Part shown: positions 16,106 to 24,475 of the stretch, piece by piece
How the letters are laid out: each line of letters starts with the position of its first letter
Numbering within the stretch: position 1 is the first letter of the stretch
Assembly (NCBI GenBank): GCA_024689605.1
Contig: JAILDD010000058.1
Coordinates: 1 to 36,851, forward strand
Direction of reading: 5' to 3'
DNA from: Lachnospiraceae bacterium
GTDB taxonomy: Bacteria > Bacillota_A > Clostridia > Lachnospirales > Lachnospiraceae
Length of the DNA stretch: 36,851 bases
Program-made: the position numbers and the translations under genes
The notes under the pieces: generated by a model
Told to the model about the DNA's origin: nothing
Database searches by the model: none
What the model saw: only the letters and a program-made list of their open reading frames with translations

Positions 16106-16851
16106 TCTTCACCGCCGTCTTCAGGCACATCGATATACTTTTTGCAGTCCGGCGCAAGACTTATGGCACTATAGATATCATTAAATGTGAAATTTCCTGC
16201 ATCCGCCAGTTCCTGAACGGAGCATTTCTGACCGAAGGTTTCATACATTTCCTTTGCCTTACCAAGCACCTTCATTATCATGGCCATAACCTTACGATCG
16301 GACTCATACTCTGAATTTTCCGCATTTATAAGTTCGTCCATGGTATTCATTACAGTACGCATAACCATTTCGTCGCAATCCGAAGGATCCTCTATGCTTT
16401 CAAGCATGGATATGGCAGTTATAAGCGCTATATTGCCTTCACCTATAAGGTCGCCTGTCTCTACTCCCTGGTTACTGTACAGTCTGGCAGTGTCCACCAC
16501 CGTCTTAAGGTAGCTGTTTATCAGCTGCTCCCTTGCGGCTTTGTCACCATTAAGGGCATTCATTATAAGGACACGTTTCATAGACTCATCAATCTCTCCG
16601 ATATCAGCTAAGTCCTCCATGTACATCTTTATGGTACGGCTGTCCTTTTCGTTCAGGAATTCCTCATCCTTTAACGGACTGCCTATGCCGATATTATTAT
16701 CCTTAAAATAATCCGTAAGAACCTTTTTCTGTACATCATTGATATCCGGAAAAGCCTCATCTACTTGATCTTGGGTTAGCATCCCACCCTGGATCATTGC
16801 TGTGTCTTTAAGTTCCGTTATCTTTTCTATAAATTTTTCTTCTGCTGTCAT
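16102..16851 (-). CDS. Sigma-70-like protein lacking region 4
   Basis: The 249-residue protein resembles the N-terminal two thirds of RpoD-type sigma factors. Residues 3-57 look like region 1.1 (GGMLTQDQVDEAFPDI, then DYFKDNNIGI). Residues 72-150 look like regions 1.2-2.2 (KMYMEDLADIG, GDKAAREQLINSYLKTVV, DLIGEGNIALITAI at 134-147), the part that binds RNA polymerase core. Regions 2.3-2.4, which normally melt and read the -10 element (FSTYATWWIRQAI), are not recognisable. Residues 190-234 resemble region 3 (GQKCSVQELADAGNFTFNDIYSAI). The protein ends there, with no region 4 for -35 contact. It could be a core-binding modulator or a specialised sigma. It is translationally coupled to a 130-residue partner. 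Confidence 0.75.
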   Translation of the reverse strand: MTAEEKFIEKITELKDTAMIQGGMLTQDQVDEAFPDINDVQKKVLTDYFKDNNIGIGSPLKDEEFLNEKDSRTIKMYMEDLADIGEIDESMKRVLIMNALNGDKAAREQLINSYLKTVVDTARLYSNQGVETGDLIGEGNIALITAISMLESIEDPSDCDEMVMRTVMNTMDELINAENSEYESDRKVMAMIMKVLGKAKEMYETFGQKCSVQELADAGNFTFNDIYSAISLAPDCKKYIDVPEDGGEE

Positions 16852-16967
16852 TTTCTCTCAACCTATCTTTGATACTACATGGCTCTACTCCCCCCGCTGA
16901 CAGTTCCCCTGCCGCGAGGTCATTCGCCAATCAGGCGAGTCTATAAGGTATTTGAAGTTTCACCACC

Positions 16968-17897
16968 CTACTTATCACTTCTCTTAAAATGCTTATGCGT
17001 AAACAGATGATCCTGGCAGAATTCATAATTTCCCTCGCACTTCGAGCAAAACCTGAATTCGAGATTCGGATACTCCTCTGCTGTACGTCCGCAGATAGCA
17101 CATTTATGCTTTGCTACCTGCCTTGCCTGTGCAGCAGCCGCAGTACGTTTCTTGAAATCCCTCTGTCTCGCCCGCATCTTCGGTGAGATCCGCAGGCTCT
17201 TTCTCGTCATTATGAAGAAGACGACAAAATTGAGAAGCGATGCCCCTATGACAAACAGTCCCATTATTCCCATTCCGAAAGCTTCAAGCACAAGGATTAT
17301 CGAATAGATTATGCCCAGATACTTAACCTTTACAGGGATAATGAACATGATCAGCACCTGCATATCAGGATATGTAGCTGCATATGCCAGGAAAATGGAC
17401 ATATTCACATAATAAGTTGAAAACAGCATTGAATATGTAGCATAAAACCATGATCCGCCGAAAACAGCCGGTATCTCACCATATGTCATCTGCATATTTG
17501 CATCCACAAAGGCCATTTTCTCCGTCATGAACAATTCACTGTAACCCAGCATACAGAAAGCACCAATTACTGTAAATATCAGTCCCATGAAGATATAAAG
17601 ATTAAAATAAAAAGATCCCCAGGTCTGCTCCAGTGTCCTGCTTATGGAAAAATAGAAAAAAAGCATTATGGCAGTGAATATGATATTACCGCTGTCAGGC
17701 GGTATCAGGATCCATGAAAAAAGCCTCCATACCTGGCCATGAAGTATGGCATAGGGATTAAGCGACAGAAAAAATGTCACATCCGAATTGATCAGCTGTA
17801 TGATATATCCTATGGCATAAGTAGCCAGCATATACATAGGCAGATTCTTTATTGCATATTTGCCTATCTTCTTTTCAAGCTTAACCAGAAAATTCAT
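16968..17897 (-). CDS. Rhomboid-like membrane protein with C-terminal Cys/His zinc motif
   Basis: The 309-residue protein has about six membrane helices (between 16 and 235) with the rhomboid-superfamily feel of WRLFSWILIPP, LEQTWGSFYFNLYIF and a YPDMQVLIMFIIPVKVKYLG loop seen in non-peptidase rhomboid-like/Derlin-like proteins. I see no GxSG catalytic serine, so it is probably not a protease. A basic linker is followed by a compact metal-binding tail: Cys266, Cys269, Cys284, Cys287, Cys294, His297, His301, His303. Upstream, its ATG overlaps the stop of the 86-residue gene by 4 nt, so the two are coupled. The sigma-like gene lies 116 nt downstream; that gap holds a TCGCC-GGCGA hairpin at 16931-16945 but no clear terminator. 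Confidence 0.8.
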   Translation of the reverse strand: MNFLVKLEKKIGKYAIKNLPMYMLATYAIGYIIQLINSDVTFFLSLNPYAILHGQVWRLFSWILIPPDSGNIIFTAIMLFFYFSISRTLEQTWGSFYFNLYIFMGLIFTVIGAFCMLGYSELFMTEKMAFVDANMQMTYGEIPAVFGGSWFYATYSMLFSTYYVNMSIFLAYAATYPDMQVLIMFIIPVKVKYLGIIYSIILVLEAFGMGIMGLFVIGASLLNFVVFFIMTRKSLRISPKMRARQRDFKKRTAAAAQARQVAKHKCAICGRTAEEYPNLEFRFCSKCEGNYEFCQDHLFTHKHFKRSDK

Positions 17898-18154
17898 CCG
17901 TGCAGCCCTCTTGCCTGACGATCCATGTCCTCCACTACGATATCATATATTTCTCCCAGGCTTCTGCAGTATTCCAGCACAAGCCATGGCTCATTTGTAT
18001 GGAAATGAATCTTTATGGGATCTCCGTCACCGCCTACTGCCAAAAGACAGTCTCCTTTGAAATGCTCCGTGATATACTCATTGATCTCATCCTCATCAAG
18101 ATCATCTCCGTCTATAAGCAGCTGCGTATCATATCTGAATTCAAGAGTGTCCAT
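17894..18154 (-). CDS. Stand-alone FakA/YloV middle-C-terminal domain-like protein
   Basis: This 86-residue protein matches one segment of the large DAK2-type fatty-acid kinase FakA (YloV): the pattern FRYDTQLLIDG...DLDED...GDCLLAVGGDGDPIKIHFHTNEPWLVLEYCRSLGEIYDIVVEDMDRQ corresponds to 'CTEFLI-G...GDSLVVVGDDDLVKVHVHTN.PG.VLEYA...G.L..I.I.NM..Q' (shown here in fragments). In full-length kinases this part follows the ATP-binding DAK2 domain and a linker. Here no kinase domain is encoded nearby, so it is a complete small gene rather than a remnant: it has a perfect AAAGGAG site, its own promoter and a 4-nt coupling overlap to the rhomboid-like gene. Function unknown. Confidence 0.78.
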   Translation of the reverse strand: MDTLEFRYDTQLLIDGDDLDEDEINEYITEHFKGDCLLAVGGDGDPIKIHFHTNEPWLVLEYCRSLGEIYDIVVEDMDRQARGLHG

Positions 18155-18249
18155 TTTTATCTCCTTTACTTTTCATATTCTGACGTCATGCACTCCATAC
18201 CTGCACATGCTGTGACAGCAGAATTTTCTCGTGTTTCATACAGTAACTA

Positions 18250-18278
18250 ATGATACCAGATTTTGTAAAAATCCTCAA
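18250..18278 (-). promoter_or_regulatory. Promoter of the 86-residue/rhomboid-like operon
   Basis: TTGAGG (18278-18273), a 17-nt spacer and TATCAT (18255-18250) with an extended -10 TG. The leader would be about 90 nt. It is divergent from the activase promoter. Confidence 0.55.
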
Positions 18279-18311
18279 TCATCAATAGGCTGTACCACAA
18301 CAGATTGATAC

Positions 18312-18340
18312 TTGAAATAAGCCCCCGCCACATTTATAAT
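18312..18340 (+). promoter_or_regulatory. Promoter of the activase-fusion gene
   Basis: TTGAAA (18312-18317), a 17-nt spacer and a perfect TATAAT (18335-18340). This is among the best sigma-A-type promoters in the window. The transcript start is expected near 18347, leaving a leader of about 115 nt. Confidence 0.8.
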
Positions 18341-18398
18341 ATTTTGATGTGTGACTTTTTTGTGGTGTGGGGGATTTTGGCGAAGTAAAGGGCTTGAT

Positions 18399-18450
18399 GA
18401 AATACCAAACGGTATTTCTTCCTGACAAACATAAAATGCCGCAAACGGCA
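18399..18450 (+). promoter_or_regulatory. Two hairpins in the activase-gene leader
   Basis: GAAATACC-AAAC-GGTATTTC (18399-18418) is a perfect 8-bp hairpin. TGCCG-CAAA-CGGCA (18437-18450) is a 5-bp hairpin just before the ribosome site. Neither is followed by a T-run. A role in mRNA stability or binding of a regulator is possible. Confidence 0.45.
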
Positions 18451-18462
18451 GAAAGAGGAATA

Positions 18463-21400
18463 ATGAACAGTTCCAGCATTACCACTGACGAGACCCTCCG
18501 TCTCGGTATAGATATAGGATCAACTACCGTAAAGGTTGCATTGATAGATTCAGAAAACAACATTCTTTTTTCTGATTATGAGAGGCACTTTGCCGACATA
18601 AGCAAAACCCTTCAGGGACTTACAGAAAAAGCCATGGAAAAGACCGGCGACAGGGCAGTATATCCCGTCATAACCGGATCCGGAGGCCTCACCCTTGCGA
18701 CACATCTTAATATCCCGTTTGTACAGGAAGTTATTGCGGTCAGCACTTCCCTTGAGACCTTTGCCCCTAAGACCGATGTAGCAATCGAGCTTGGCGGTGA
18801 GGATGCCAAGATAATCTATTTTGAAAACGGCAATGTGGAACAGCGTATGAACGGCATATGTGCCGGAGGCACAGGTTCTTTCATTGACCAGATGGCCTCC
18901 CTGATCCAGACTGACGCCGCCGGCCTTAATGAGTATGCCAAAGACTATAAATCACTATATACCATAGCTGCAAGATGCGGTGTCTTTGCAAAGACAGATA
19001 TACAGCCACTCATCAATGACGGTGCTACCAGAGAAGATCTTTCCGCCTCCATTTTCCAGGCTGTTGTTAACCAGACAATCTCAGGCCTTGCCTGCGGAAA
19101 ACCCATAAGAGGACATGTTGCTTTCCTTGGAGGTCCTCTCCACTTCCTTTCGGAGCTCAAAGCAGCTTTCATCAGAACACTAAAGCTTGATGAGGAACAT
19201 ACCATAGATGTAGAGAATTCACATCTTTTCGCGGCCATCGGTTCCGCGCTTAATTCAAAATGCGAGAATGCGACTACTCTTTCCGATATTGCCAACCGTC
19301 TGAAAAACGGTATCCGTATGGAATTCGAAGTTGAAAGAATGGAGCCTCTTTTCAAGGACCAGGCTGAATACGACGAATTCACTGCAAGACATGACAAAGC
19401 AAGAGTTGAAACAGCAGATATTGAAAGCTATTCCGGCAACTGTTTCCTGGGAATTGACGCAGGCTCCACCACCACCAAGATGGCTCTGGTATCCGAAAAA
19501 GGCGAACTGCTCTGGGCTTTTTATTCCAATAATAACGGTTCCCCTCTTGAGACCGCGCTTAAGGCTTTTGCCGAATTAAAATCCAAGCTGCCCTCTGATG
19601 CACACATTGTACGCGCCTGCTCCACCGGCTACGGTGAAGCACTTATGAAGGCCGCATTTTTGCTTGATGACGGTCAGGTTGAGACTGTTGCCCACTACTA
19701 TGCAGCTGCATTTTTCAATCCCAGCGTAGACTGCATACTGGATATCGGCGGTCAGGACATGAAATGCATACGCATAAAAAACGGCAATGTTGATTCCGTT
19801 ATGCTAAATGAGGCATGCTCTTCCGGCTGCGGATCATTCCTTGAGACTTTTGCAAAGTCACTTAATTTAAGCGTTCAGGATTTTGCTAAAGCCGCACTTT
19901 TTGCAGAACACCCCATAGACCTCGGTACCAGATGTACCGTATTCATGAATTCAAAGGTTAAGCAGGCTCAGAAAGAGGGCGCATCCGTTGCCGATATTTC
20001 TGCCGGTCTTGCCTACTCTGTCATAAAGAACGCACTCTTTAAGGTTATAAAGGTTTCCGATGCTTCCGCCCTTGGCAAAAATATCGTCGTACAGGGCGGC
20101 ACATTCTATAATGATGCAGTTCTTCGAAGTTTTGAAAATATCGCCGGCTGCAATGCAATAAGACCTGACATAGCCGGAATAATGGGTGCCTTTGGTGCTG
20201 CCCTGGTATCCAGAGAAAGATATGAGGAAGGCTATCAGACCACCATGCTCTCTTTTGCCGACATTGATAATTTCACTTTTACCACATCAATGTCTAAGTG
20301 CCGCGGATGTACCAACAACTGCCGCCTTACCATTAACAATTTCTCCGGCAATCGCAAGTACATTTCCGGCAACCGCTGTGAAAGAGGACTGGGCAAGCCC
20401 AAAAACGCAAACAATATCCCTAACCTTTTCGAATATAAACTAAAGAGATTCTTTGATTATGAGTCCCTTCCTGCTGATCAGGCACCAAGAGGCACCGTTG
20501 GAATTCCAAGAGTCCTCAATATATATGAAAACTTTCCTTTCTGGGCCACATTCTTTAAGGAACTGGGCTTCAGGGTAATGCTCTCCCCCTCTTCCACCAG
20601 AAAGATATACGAGCTTGGCATCGAGTCCATTCCCTCAGAGTCGGAATGTTATCCTGCCAAGCTGGCACATGGCCATGTACAGTGGCTCATAGAACAGAAG
20701 CCTGATTTCATCTTTTATCCTTCACTCTTCTATGAGCGAAATGAGACAAAGGATGCAAACAACCACTACAACTGCCCCATAGTATCTTCATATCCTGAAA
20801 ATATAAAAAATAATGTGGAAGATATTACGGACGGTAAAGTGATATTCAGGCACCCCTTCATGAATTTTGCAGGTGTTGACACCATAACATATGCCCTTAC
20901 AAAGGAATTTTCTGAAATAGATCCTGACAAAATCAGCGATGCTGTTGAAAAGGCATGGGATGAACTTGCCAAGGCCCATGACGACATGCAGCGTAAGGGT
21001 GAAGAAGTCCTTAAATGGATGGAACAGAATCATAAACGGGGTATAGTTCTTGCCGGACGCCCCTATCATATTGATCCTGAGATCAATCACGGAATTCCCG
21101 AGCTAATAAACAGCTATGATATTGCAGTCCTTACAGAGGATTCCGTTTCACACTTAGGTCACCCCGACCGTCCACTTATAGTTTCGGACCAGTGGATGTA
21201 CCATTCCAGGCTTTACCGCGCTGCAGCATTCGCCCGCACCAGGGAAGACCTGGATCTCATCCAGCTCAATTCCTTTGGCTGCGGTCTTGACGCCGTTACA
21301 ACAGACCAGGTAAATGATATACTTTCCGGTTCCGACAAAATATATACCTGCTTAAAGATCGACGAAGTAAACAATCTGGGCGCGGCAAGGATCCGCGTGC

Positions 21401-22740
21401 GTTCACTTATCGCAGCCCTGGAAGTAAAAGAAAGAAAAGCTGAAAAAAGGACCATACGTCCTACAAATATAAACCGTGTGCTTTTCACGGAAGAAATGAA
21501 GCAGACTTACACAATACTCTGCCCTCAGATGTCTCCTGTGCATTTTGATATGTTTGCCCCTGCTTTCAAAGCCTGCGGCTACAATCTCCATGTGCTGGAT
21601 AATGACAACAGGCATTCCGTGGATGTAGGTCTCAAATATGTAAATAACGACGCCTGCTACCCTTCACTCTGTACTATCGGCCAGCTCATAGAAGCCATAG
21701 AGACCGGCGAATACGACACCGATCATCTGGCACTTATGATGTCACAGACCGGCGGTGGCTGCAGGGCCACCAACTATGTAGGTTTCATAAGAAGAGCACT
21801 TGAAAAAGCGGGTTATCCCAATATCCCGGTTATATCACTTAACTTAAGCGGCCTTGAGTCCAATCCCGGTTTTAAGCTTGATGCTAATCTCCTTCTCAGG
21901 GGCATATGCGCTGCAGTATTCGGGGACATATTCATGAAGTGCATTTACAGGATGCGCCCTTATGAAAAAGAGCCCGGTGCTGTGGAAGCAGTCCACCAGA
22001 AATGGCTTAAGGAATGCCAGGCTTTTGTATCCGCAAAGCACCTTTCCATTGGAAAGTACAAAAAACTCTGCAAGGGAATAATAGAGGATTTTGATAATAT
22101 ACCGATTTATGAAGAACGCAAGCCAAGGGTCGGCGTTGTAGGTGAAATCCTTGTAAAATTCTCCCCTTCAGCCAATAACTACCTTGTAGATCTGCTTGAA
22201 AAAGAAGGTGCCGAGGCAGTAGTTCCGGATCTCCTGGATTTCATGTACTACTGTTTCTACAACCAGATATACAAAGCAGACGAGCTGGGAATGAGCAGAA
22301 AGAGTGCCAACAAGGCAAAGCTTGGCATGAAGGCAATGGACTGGGTACGTTCCTACCCTTCAAAGCTCTTCAGACGCAGCAGGCACTTTGACCCTCCTGC
22401 TGACATACATGATCTGGTAAATTATGCAAAGGATATCGTTTCCATAGGCAATCAGACAGGTGAAGGGTGGTTCCTTACCGGTGAGATGCTTGAGCTCATA
22501 CATTCCGGAACGGAAAACATTGTCTGCACCCAGCCTTTCGGATGCCTCCCTAACCATGTGGTGGGAAAAGGCGTTATTAAGGCTCTACGGAAAAAGTATC
22601 CTGCATCCAATATTGTCGCAATCGATTACGATCCCGGTGCCAGCGAAGTAAACCAGTTGAACAGAATAAAGCTAATGCTTTCCACTGCCAATAAGAACCT
22701 CGCAAAGAAAAAAGCACAGGAAAGTAACAAAGCTGTATAA
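18463..22740 (+). CDS. Acyl-CoA dehydratase activase fusion (2x BadF/HgdC ATPase + DUF2229 + HgdB-like)
   Basis: This 1425-residue protein joins parts that are separate in 2-hydroxyglutaryl-CoA dehydratase systems. Two ASKHA ATPase domains start with GIDIGSTTVK (15-24) and GIDAGSTTTK (about 329-338). Each has the two cysteines that hold the activator's shared 4Fe-4S cluster: GICAGGTGSF and ARCGVF in the first, EACSSGCGSF and TRCTVF in the second. A Cys cluster follows (about 613-640, KCRGCTNNC and GNRCERG), then a DUF2229-like region and an HgdB-like C-terminal part with GGGCRATNY near 1097. Such proteins are predicted ATP-driven electron donors, but the substrate of the fused family is unknown. 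The start at 18463 has a GAGGA site; an in-frame ATG at 18367 would lie inside the leader. Transcribed alone from a strong promoter. Confidence 0.92.
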   Translation: MNSSSITTDETLRLGIDIGSTTVKVALIDSENNILFSDYERHFADISKTLQGLTEKAMEKTGDRAVYPVITGSGGLTLATHLNIPFVQEVIAVSTSLETFAPKTDVAIELGGEDAKIIYFENGNVEQRMNGICAGGTGSFIDQMASLIQTDAAGLNEYAKDYKSLYTIAARCGVFAKTDIQPLINDGATREDLSASIFQAVVNQTISGLACGKPIRGHVAFLGGPLHFLSELKAAFIRTLKLDEEHTIDVENSHLFAAIGSALNSKCENATTLSDIANRLKNGIRMEFEVERMEPLFKDQAEYDEFTARHDKARVETADIESYSGNCFLGIDAGSTTTKMALVSEKGELLWAFYSNNNGSPLETALKAFAELKSKLPSDAHIVRACSTGYGEALMKAAFLLDDGQVETVAHYYAAAFFNPSVDCILDIGGQDMKCIRIKNGNVDSVMLNEACSSGCGSFLETFAKSLNLSVQDFAKAALFAEHPIDLGTRCTVFMNSKVKQAQKEGASVADISAGLAYSVIKNALFKVIKVSDASALGKNIVVQGGTFYNDAVLRSFENIAGCNAIRPDIAGIMGAFGAALVSRERYEEGYQTTMLSFADIDNFTFTTSMSKCRGCTNNCRLTINNFSGNRKYISGNRCERGLGKPKNANNIPNLFEYKLKRFFDYESLPADQAPRGTVGIPRVLNIYENFPFWATFFKELGFRVMLSPSSTRKIYELGIESIPSESECYPAKLAHGHVQWLIEQKPDFIFYPSLFYERNETKDANNHYNCPIVSSYPENIKNNVEDITDGKVIFRHPFMNFAGVDTITYALTKEFSEIDPDKISDAVEKAWDELAKAHDDMQRKGEEVLKWMEQNHKRGIVLAGRPYHIDPEINHGIPELINSYDIAVLTEDSVSHLGHPDRPLIVSDQWMYHSRLYRAAAFARTREDLDLIQLNSFGCGLDAVTTDQVNDILSGSDKIYTCLKIDEVNNLGAARIRVRSLIAALEVKERKAEKRTIRPTNINRVLFTEEMKQTYTILCPQMSPVHFDMFAPAFKACGYNLHVLDNDNRHSVDVGLKYVNNDACYPSLCTIGQLIEAIETGEYDTDHLALMMSQTGGGCRATNYVGFIRRALEKAGYPNIPVISLNLSGLESNPGFKLDANLLLRGICAAVFGDIFMKCIYRMRPYEKEPGAVEAVHQKWLKECQAFVSAKHLSIGKYKKLCKGIIEDFDNIPIYEERKPRVGVVGEILVKFSPSANNYLVDLLEKEGAEAVVPDLLDFMYYCFYNQIYKADELGMSRKSANKAKLGMKAMDWVRSYPSKLFRRSRHFDPPADIHDLVNYAKDIVSIGNQTGEGWFLTGEMLELIHSGTENIVCTQPFGCLPNHVVGKGVIKALRKKYPASNIVAIDYDPGASEVNQLNRIKLMLSTANKNLAKKKAQESNKAV

Positions 22741-22745
22741 ACATT

Positions 22746-22779
22746 AAAAAACACCATGCAGAATTGCATGGTGTTTTAA
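22746..22779. terminator. Bidirectional terminator after the activase gene
   Basis: AAAACACCATGCA (22748-22760) pairs perfectly with TGCATGGTGTTTT (22765-22777) around GAAT. It serves the convergent 127-residue gene as well. Confidence 0.92.
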
Positions 22780-22800
22780 TCTGTCAACTTTCAAATCCTG

Positions 22801-23184
22801 TTACGTCCCTGCAGCCACTTTGGCAGCTTCAATCTCAGCCTGTTTTGCAGCCTCATCAGCCGCTGCCTCAGCCATCAAACGGTTATATATTTCAAGAGCA
22901 TCGGGTGGAATATCACCCTGTGAGCTGAAGGGATCAGCCGCTACAGATGAAGCGTCAGCCTGCCGGCTCACATCCGTATTTCCCAAATCCTCCCCCAGAG
23001 CCTCCATAATAAGCTTTTCAGCTTCTGCGTCAGGATCATAATTATCATCCCCATCACCTTCAGTCGTCTCTTCTTCACTATCCGGTGTGACCATATTAAC
23101 ATTCCACCACTTTACCAGGTGGCAATGCATCTTGGAATAATAATTTATCCGGTCAAGTTTATCCAGACGGTCTATCCTAACCAA
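22801..23184 (-). CDS. Unknown acidic 127-residue protein
   Basis: I recognise no family. The first 30 residues are basic and aromatic (IDRLDKLDRINYYSKMHCHL then KWWNVNM). The middle is strongly acidic and low in complexity (about 35-60), and the end is an Ala/Glu-rich helix (about 95-127). There is no signal peptide or membrane helix. The reading frame begins with TTG at 23184, which has a GGGG ribosome site 8 nt upstream; an ATG at codon 19 is the alternative. It is the last gene of a minus-strand cluster (J-domain, 92-residue, GGDEF-like, this one) and ends at the terminator shared with the activase gene. Confidence 0.65.
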   Translation of the reverse strand: MVRIDRLDKLDRINYYSKMHCHLVKWWNVNMVTPDSEEETTEGDGDDNYDPDAEAEKLIMEALGEDLGNTDVSRQADASSVAADPFSSQGDIPPDALEIYNRLMAEAAADEAAKQAEIEAAKVAAGT

Positions 23185-23237
23185 ATGTAATCCCCTTATT
23201 TATCAAAACAGTACAACTATCGGTTATTAATTACCTA

Positions 23238-24158
23238 TTATTTATTACCTGCTATTTCCTTCTTTGCCACAGCAGTGTTACAGTAAAGCTCGGTATCGGC
23301 ATGCTTGTATATATCATCCACATCAAATATGCCTTCACCATAGGAACCGCCCCAGCTGAGACGGCATTCAAAATTATCTGAATTACGGTTAAGGCGGCCA
23401 ACTCTCTCTACCCATTTTGTTATTACGGATATTGCCTCTTCTTCAAGGTATCCGCAGAACACAACCATAAAGTGGTCTTCCTCAAGCCTGTATGTGTGGA
23501 TATTCTCGGATGAAAGGCGTCTTAATTCCCTTGCCACCTTTGAAATGATACCATCACCTGCCTCAGTGCTTATCTCATCATTTACCACATGCATATTTAT
23601 GACATTCAGGCAGGCAATATATATCGAATCTGCATAAGGATATACTTCCACTTTTCTTTTATCAAACTTTACCCTGTTTGACAGCATGGTCATGCTGTCA
23701 TGTTCTCTCTCCCAGCTGTCTTCACGTATGCTTAAAAGGTACTCAGCAGTATCCAGACGGAACTTCTGAAGCGCATGATAAAGCTCCTCGATCTCATCGC
23801 CTGAATCAATATCCAGATCTTTAAGCGTAAGAGCCTTTTCGCCGTCTTCACCTTCTGACATTCCGGCTTCACTATACGTTATGGATGCAATCGCCTTCGT
23901 CATATCCGTGACAGGTTTTATGAAATAAACCTCCAGCAGAATCGCAGTGATCACAACCAGTATTACCGCAAGTATGATCATGCTGCTGGTAAATATCACA
24001 AAAAACTGGCCTTTTGATTCTTCCTTGACAACTTCCCTCACATATCCATCCAGCGCATTTGTGTAAAATATGTAGCTGATAAGGGTGGAACACATTACCA
24101 GTACCGCAAGTGCGCCGGATACCAAAAGCAGTGCCTTCGTTTTAAGTGATTTCTTCAT
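23238..24158 (-). CDS. HAMP membrane protein with degenerate GGDEF domain
   Basis: The 306-residue protein has two membrane helices (about 7-32 and 54-78) with a very short outer loop, a HAMP-like linker (about 79-140) and a C-terminal domain with the GGDEF order: DSMTMLSNRVKFD (the 'D-x-LT-L-NR-xF' motif), AGDGII, and LEEDH (225-229) where active cyclases have GGDEF/GGEEF. Without the two glycines and the metal acid pattern it should not make c-di-GMP; a role as a binding or scaffold protein is more likely. A GGGGAG ribosome site precedes the ATG. It lies between two small unknown proteins, 36 nt after the 92-residue gene. Confidence 0.8.
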   Translation of the reverse strand: MKKSLKTKALLLVSGALAVLVMCSTLISYIFYTNALDGYVREVVKEESKGQFFVIFTSSMIILAVILVVITAILLEVYFIKPVTDMTKAIASITYSEAGMSEGEDGEKALTLKDLDIDSGDEIEELYHALQKFRLDTAEYLLSIREDSWEREHDSMTMLSNRVKFDKRKVEVYPYADSIYIACLNVINMHVVNDEISTEAGDGIISKVARELRRLSSENIHTYRLEEDHFMVVFCGYLEEEAISVITKWVERVGRLNRNSDNFECRLSWGGSYGEGIFDVDDIYKHADTELYCNTAVAKKEIAGNK

Positions 24159-24194
24159 ATAACTCTCCCCGCTTAATTAAACTTATAAAGCAAT

Positions 24195-24473
24195 TTACTG
24201 CTGTTTTCCTACTACTGCTTTCACAAAATTCCAGGCCTCATCCAGTCCTTCCTGTGAAAACTCATAAAAAGTATAGCTCTTCAGTTCTTCAGCAGTACTG
24301 TCGTAACCATAGGGCTCCGGCCATATACAAACTCTCAGCTGCGGATCTGCCTCTTCATTTTCCTTATACTTTTCAAAGAAAAATCTCTTGCCGTCGTTGC
24401 TGCCACTGTATCTTTCTGACTTAAGATAGGCGAGTGTCAGCTTATAAAGATCGTCATCAAAATCCATAGCCAT
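24195..24473 (-). CDS. Unknown 92-residue protein after the J-domain gene
   Basis: No family is recognised. The protein is acidic and aromatic-rich, soluble, with LYKLTLAYLKSERYSGSNDGKRFFFEKYKE near the N-terminus (given here as separate blocks LYKLTLAYLKSE and GKRFFFEKYKE), a VCIWPEPYGYDST centre and a helical end (EGLDEAWNFVKAVVG). It starts 2 nt after the stop of the J-domain gene, with GGGAA at the right distance, so it is very likely translated with it and may be its dedicated partner. A second in-frame ATG two codons in (24467) is also possible. Confidence 0.65.
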   Translation of the reverse strand: MAMDFDDDLYKLTLAYLKSERYSGSNDGKRFFFEKYKENEEADPQLRVCIWPEPYGYDSTAEELKSYTFYEFSQEGLDEAWNFVKAVVGKQQ

Positions 24474-24475
24474 CG

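Noticed and set aside
16852..16967. Second yybP-ykoY element (GGGGGGAGTAGAGCC on the minus strand)
   Set aside because: Only the 5' motif resemblance is present; the closing strand, arm hairpin and terminator are missing and the gene after it is unrelated to metals.
18367..18462. Upstream in-frame start of the activase fusion
   Set aside because: It would translate the leader hairpins, lacks a ribosome site and adds residues with no family match.
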